Below are positions 14,529 through 17,500 of a stretch of DNA of 17,500 nucleotides, piece by piece. Origin of the DNA: Chromera velia (lineage: Eukaryota; Sar; Chromeraceae); NCBI GenBank assembly GCA_018398765.1, contig JAHBMJ010005902.1, positions 17,501 through 35,000 of the forward strand, in the 5' to 3' direction. Made by a program: the position numbers and the translations under genes. How positions within the stretch are numbered: position 1 is the first letter of the stretch; each line of letters opens with the position of its first letter. The notes under the pieces were generated by a model that ran no database searches, was not told the origin of the DNA, and was given only the letters and a program-made list of their open reading frames with translations.

Positions 14529-15110
14529 GTGCTCTCTTTCTTGGGGTTTGCGAATTGGGTGAGGAGATTCGTTCTCCGTTTTAGTGAGAAAGCGGGACCT
14601 CTCTATGCTTTGTTGAAAGCGAAGTGGGTGTTTGAGTGGGGAGAAAAAGAAGAGAGAAGTTTTCAAGCACTAAAAGAAACAGTCAGAAATACGGTTGAAT
14701 TATTCATTCCCAATCCCGCCCGCCCGTTTGAAATCTTTGTGGACGCATGCGAATCGACTGAGACCTTGGGTGCCGCTTTGATGTAAGAGGATCCGGAGAT
14801 TGGTTACTTGTGTCCGTGTGCTTTTGCTTTTCGTGATATGAGCCCAGCAGAATTGAAGTATTACATTAGAGAGAAAGAATTTTTGGGGTGTGTTTTTGCA
14901 GTGAAGACGTGGAGACTATACGTAAGTCATACAACCAAGGTGTGGTCGGATTATGAGTCTCTGAAATATATGAATGTGTCTGCCGACCGCACCCTGATGT
15001 CTCCACGTATGTGCAGGTTCGTTTTGAGGTTTGATGAGCTCGGGATTACACCTCGGTACGTCCCGGGTGCGCGAAACAGGGTGGCTGATGCATTAAACAG
15101 GGTGCCTAGG
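14529..15110 (+). pseudogene. RH: RNase H of the gypsy element
   Basis: Ty3/gypsy RNase H degrades the RNA of the RNA-DNA hybrid. LSFLGFANWVRRFV and the connection region precede FEIFVDACES (first Asp), ELKYYIREKEFLG (Glu), YVSHTTKVWSDYESL (Asp) and VPGARNRVADALNRVPRL. Catalytic residues look intact. Stop TAA 14784 replaces a likely Gln in GAALMQED. Confidence 0.85.
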
Positions 15111-16499
15111 TTGGCTGCACAGATGAAAGAGGTGCAGGAAAAGAGAAAAGACGTCTGTGAGCTTCTCTTGAATGAAGTGTATATGCAGCCAGATGAGGAG
15201 TTCTTGGGGAAGATAAGAAAGGGGTATGAGGAGGAACAGTTCTGGAGGGAAATAAAGGAAGCAGTAGAGCATCCTGAGAAAGGAGTGCCTCTGCAACTAC
15301 GGCTGAGAGTGCAACCTTTTTATATGAAAGACGGACTGCTTTTCTTCAACGATCGACTGGTAGTCCCGACAGAAAGGCTACAGAAAAATCTGATTTATGA
15401 ACACCACGACACAGCCGTGGGGGGACATTTGGGGGAAGAGAAAACTTATTTGAAACTGGCTGGCTCTTTTTACTGGCCGTATATGTATGTGTTGGTCCAG
15501 CAGTATGTGAGAAAGTGTGACATTTGCCAGAGAGGGAAGAGACCGATAGAGAAGCAGCAAAGCCTCCTGCATCCGCTTCCAATTCCTGAATTTACATTTC
15601 AGTCATTCTCTCTTGATTTTGTATTTGGACTCCCGAGGGTGTTGTATAAGAATGAATCGGTGAATGGAATTCTCTCTGTTGTCGATCGTCTATCTAAAGC
15701 TCCTTGCTTCATTGCAGTCTCCTCAGCAATCACGGCAGAGGGGACAGCAGAGGCAGTCTTTGAACGAGTGATCCTCGAGTACGGGATGCCTTAATCGGTA
15801 GTGAATGATGGTGATCCTTGTTTCCTTTCTGCTTTTTGGCAGGAGCTTGCTCGACTGTGGAAGACAAAATTGAATATGAGCACGAGAGGGCATCCACAGT
15901 TGGATGAATAGACAGAGAGAGACAATCAAACGATTGAGCAAATGCTGCGCTGTTTTGTGGATGAACACTAGTCAGACTGGCCGAAATGGTTGGCTGTGTG
16001 TCAGTTTGCATATCGCGATTCAGTTCATTCAGCTCTCGGCATGTCTCTATTCCGTTTTCTGTACGGCCGCGAGCCCATTCGTCTGCCTTCTGTCTCTGCA
16101 TGAACGAAATCTTTCTGCTCTCTAGCAGCAGAATTCGCAGACGCTAGAGAGGCAGAAATTATGAGAGCAAAAGAAAGATTGCAGAAGGCAAGAGAGCAGA
16201 TGGCACAACAGGTAGATCCACACAGGAGAGAAGTATCTTTCGAGCCTGGAGACTATGTACTTGTCCGTAATTCTTACTTCAAAGGAGATAAAAAGCCAGG
16301 AGAAATAGTGAGGAAACTCGAGCCGGTGTATTATGGACCCTTTGAGGTAAAAAGAAAGATACACGTCAACGCATATGAACTCATTTTCCCTGCAGGCGTA
16401 CGGACACACAATGTGATCAATGTTTCCTTCTTGAAAAAGTACGAGGGGGAAAAGACTGATCCGTTGCCTGCCATCCGCCTTCCGACCTCTACAGAGGTG
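15111..16499 (+). pseudogene. INT: Integrase of the gypsy element
   Basis: Zinc-binding HHCC domain: YEHHDTAVGGHLGEE (His at 15402/15405 and in GGHL) and KCDICQRGK (Cys 15516 and 15525). Catalytic core D,D(35)E: Asp in FSLDFVFG (15615), Asp in VVNDGDPCF (15807) and Glu in TERDNQTIE (15915), with exactly 35 residues between the last two. The C-terminal domain includes FEPGDYVLVRNSYF, KLEPVYYGPFEV and HNVINVSFLKKY. Stops: TAA 15792, TAG 15909, TAG 15969 and TGA 16101. No frameshift occurs across about 1.4 kb despite four stops. Confidence 0.92.
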
Positions 16500-16748
16500 G
16501 AATATGAAGTTGAAGAAATTTTGGATCACAGGCGGATCGACGGACAGGCGCACTATCTCGTCTGATGGAAGGGGAAGAGTAAGGGGAATGCGTCGTGGGA
16601 ACTATCAGTCAGCCTCACGCATGCAAAGGAAACCCTGCATGACTTCAAGGAGAAAAGAAGAGAAGCAGTGAAGAAGAAGGCAGGCAGGTGTGGGATGGAG
16701 TTGAGAAGACGTGTGGTGCACATCAGTGCCGTCGAGAATGCCGTATAG
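16500..16748 (+). pseudogene. Integrase C-terminal chromodomain
   Basis: EYEVEEILDHRRIDGQAHYL V, then TGA 16563, then WKGKSKGNASWE at 16500-16601 is a chromodomain, which places the element among chromoviruses. Two cage aromatics are seen (Tyr of EYEV and Trp of WKG). The third position, usually Tyr or Phe after WKG, is Lys. The frame then runs through a Lys/Arg-rich stretch to TAG 16746, the probable end, although SQPEDAESDSEDVVYMW further on in the same frame suggests the ancestral protein may have been longer. Confidence 0.85.
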
Positions 16749-16973
16749 AGCGGGGTGCGAATCTGTTAGTTAGAGACGCAGCTTCCTAGGCTGTGTGCTC
16801 TCTGGCTATCTGTTTCTCAGCCTGAAGATGCTGAGAGTGATTCCGAGGACGTCGTGTACATGTGGTAGAAGAGGCACACTGTGGTGTCGGTCGTGGCTTA
16901 CCGATTTCATTCATGACTCTATGGTTCGATTTCGATGGTCTGAGTAATTGAGCTGAGCGTGGATGTCAGCTTT

Positions 16974-16987
16974 AGAAGGCGGGCAGG
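16974..16987 (+). promoter_or_regulatory. Polypurine tract before right LTR
   Basis: AGAAGGCGGGCAGG abuts the TGTGGG start of the right LTR, as expected for the plus-strand primer. It is interrupted by two C residues. Confidence 0.7.
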
Positions 16988-17240
16988 TGTGGGCCTGTCA
17001 TGAGCGTTGCGCCGCGCTAGGGCCGCCGCCGACCTCGCAACGCCGCGTGCGCCCAGTCTGAATAAAGTGACGTTTGACCTTTGCGTGCAAAAGTTGTTCT
17101 GTGCTAGTCTCTCAATCGTGGTGTTGGCTGGTCTGAATAGTGGATCAACAGATTGACTCTGCTAGGTCATGTTTTAATGTGAGTCTGCCTACGATCTACT
17201 CTTATCGTAATTGAGCCTCTAGTACCGTACGCAGCTTACA
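16988..17240 (+). repeat. Right LTR, 253 bp
   Basis: Same length as the left LTR, with AATAAA at 17061-17066. It is preceded by a purine-rich tract and followed directly by the GCAAC duplication. Confidence 0.95.
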
Positions 17241-17245
17241 GCAAC
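17241..17245 (+). repeat. Target-site duplication GCAAC, right
   Basis: Exact partner of 10245-10249. Confidence 0.9.
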
Positions 17246-17500
17246 CCCCTGTAACACTAGCTGCCACACTTATGTATTTTTCTTAGTTTTCTTTTCTTCT
17301 CTTCTATTCTCTTTTAAATTAATTATCTTCTTTTTCTAGTCTCCTCTATACCTTGAAAAGTTCCTGTAGCCGCCCTCTTCTATATTTCTTTCTTTATTCT
17401 TTCTACTTTTTTTATTGTTGGCATTCGTTGCTTTCAGTACCTTTATTTTTCCTATCCTTATCATTTCTTTCTCTATCTTTTCTATTTGTTTTCTTCTTTC
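17246..17500. other. Pyrimidine-rich flank
   Basis: After CCCCTGTAACACTAG the sequence becomes T/C-rich low-complexity DNA up to the window end. I see no gene. Confidence 0.6.

Larger units (their letters stand above)
10250..17240 (+). mobile_element. Ty3/gypsy chromovirus-type LTR retrotransposon, complete but inactivated
   Basis: The 6991-bp element (6008 bp without the nested insertion and its extra target copy) has 253-bp LTRs beginning TGTGGG and ending CTTACA, flanked by GCAAC duplications. The order gag, protease, RT, RNase H, integrase, chromodomain is that of Ty3/gypsy chromoviruses. Coding runs in frame 2 from 10568 and moves to frame 0 at about 12840 through one apparent +1 shift. 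There are 13 internal stops at 10784, 10907, 11282, 12308, 13068, 13185, 14502, 14784, 15792, 15909, 15969, 16101 and 16563. The LTRs differ at 19 sites by my eye count (about 7.5%), so the insertion is not recent. RT is interrupted by a nested DNA transposon. The element could only move, if at all, with proteins from another copy. Confidence 0.95.

Noticed and set aside
10784-16565. Stop-codon reassignment (UAR as Gln) to explain in-frame stops in the retrotransposon
   Set aside because: TGA also occurs in frame, at Trp/Arg positions, while TGA ends both host genes. The 635 PRP38 codons contain no in-frame stop. A frameshift, a dead RT motif and diverged LTRs all indicate a decayed copy.

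Overview
The window looks like nuclear DNA of a microbial eukaryote. It holds a spliceosome gene with eight introns, long low-complexity introns full of di-, tetra- and pentanucleotide repeats, a low-complexity-rich DNA-repair gene, and three kinds of transposable element. My best guess is an alveolate or other alga of the chromerid type: moderate GC, Ser/Ala/Arg-rich protein inserts, and a Prp38 with a C-terminal Hub1-binding element, which is also known from plants. That assignment is inference only.

Layout. Positions 1-1362 (+) are the 3' part of an ExoIII/APE-family AP endonuclease gene with a long disordered tail. Positions 1616-2842 are a non-autonomous DNA transposon with perfect 41-bp terminal inverted repeats. 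Positions 3679-8864 (-) are a complete nine-exon PRP38 gene, reconstructed by eye as 635 codons plus stop, with the splice phase agreeing at every junction. Exons 1-5 encode the Prp38 domain, exons 6-8 an acidic and Arg/Asp/Glu-rich tail, and exon 9 a short motif matching HIND, the Hub1/UBL5-binding element. Positions 8865-10249 are intergenic, with no gene I recognise.

Positions 10250-17240 are a complete but dead Ty3/gypsy chromovirus-type LTR retrotransposon. It has 253-bp LTRs and a GCAAC target duplication. Gag, protease, RT, RNase H, integrase and a chromodomain are all recognisable, with 13 internal stop codons and one frameshift. Its RT region is split by a 979-bp hAT-like element (8-bp target duplication GAGTGGCT). 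That element is in turn split by a 607-bp foldback-like element (4-bp duplication AAGT) carrying 14 copies of an 8-bp iteron, TGTTGGGC, in both orientations. The window ends in pyrimidine-rich DNA.

How the parts relate. PRP38 and the AP endonuclease are unrelated housekeeping genes on opposite strands, and the mobile elements lie beside them. The most interesting host observation is that a Prp38 carrying a putative Hub1-binding element is encoded by a gene whose own 5' splice sites are mostly the unusual GTCAGT. Hub1 is known to influence use of non-canonical 5' splice sites. The most interesting mobile-DNA observation is the three-level nest with its iteron-rich core.
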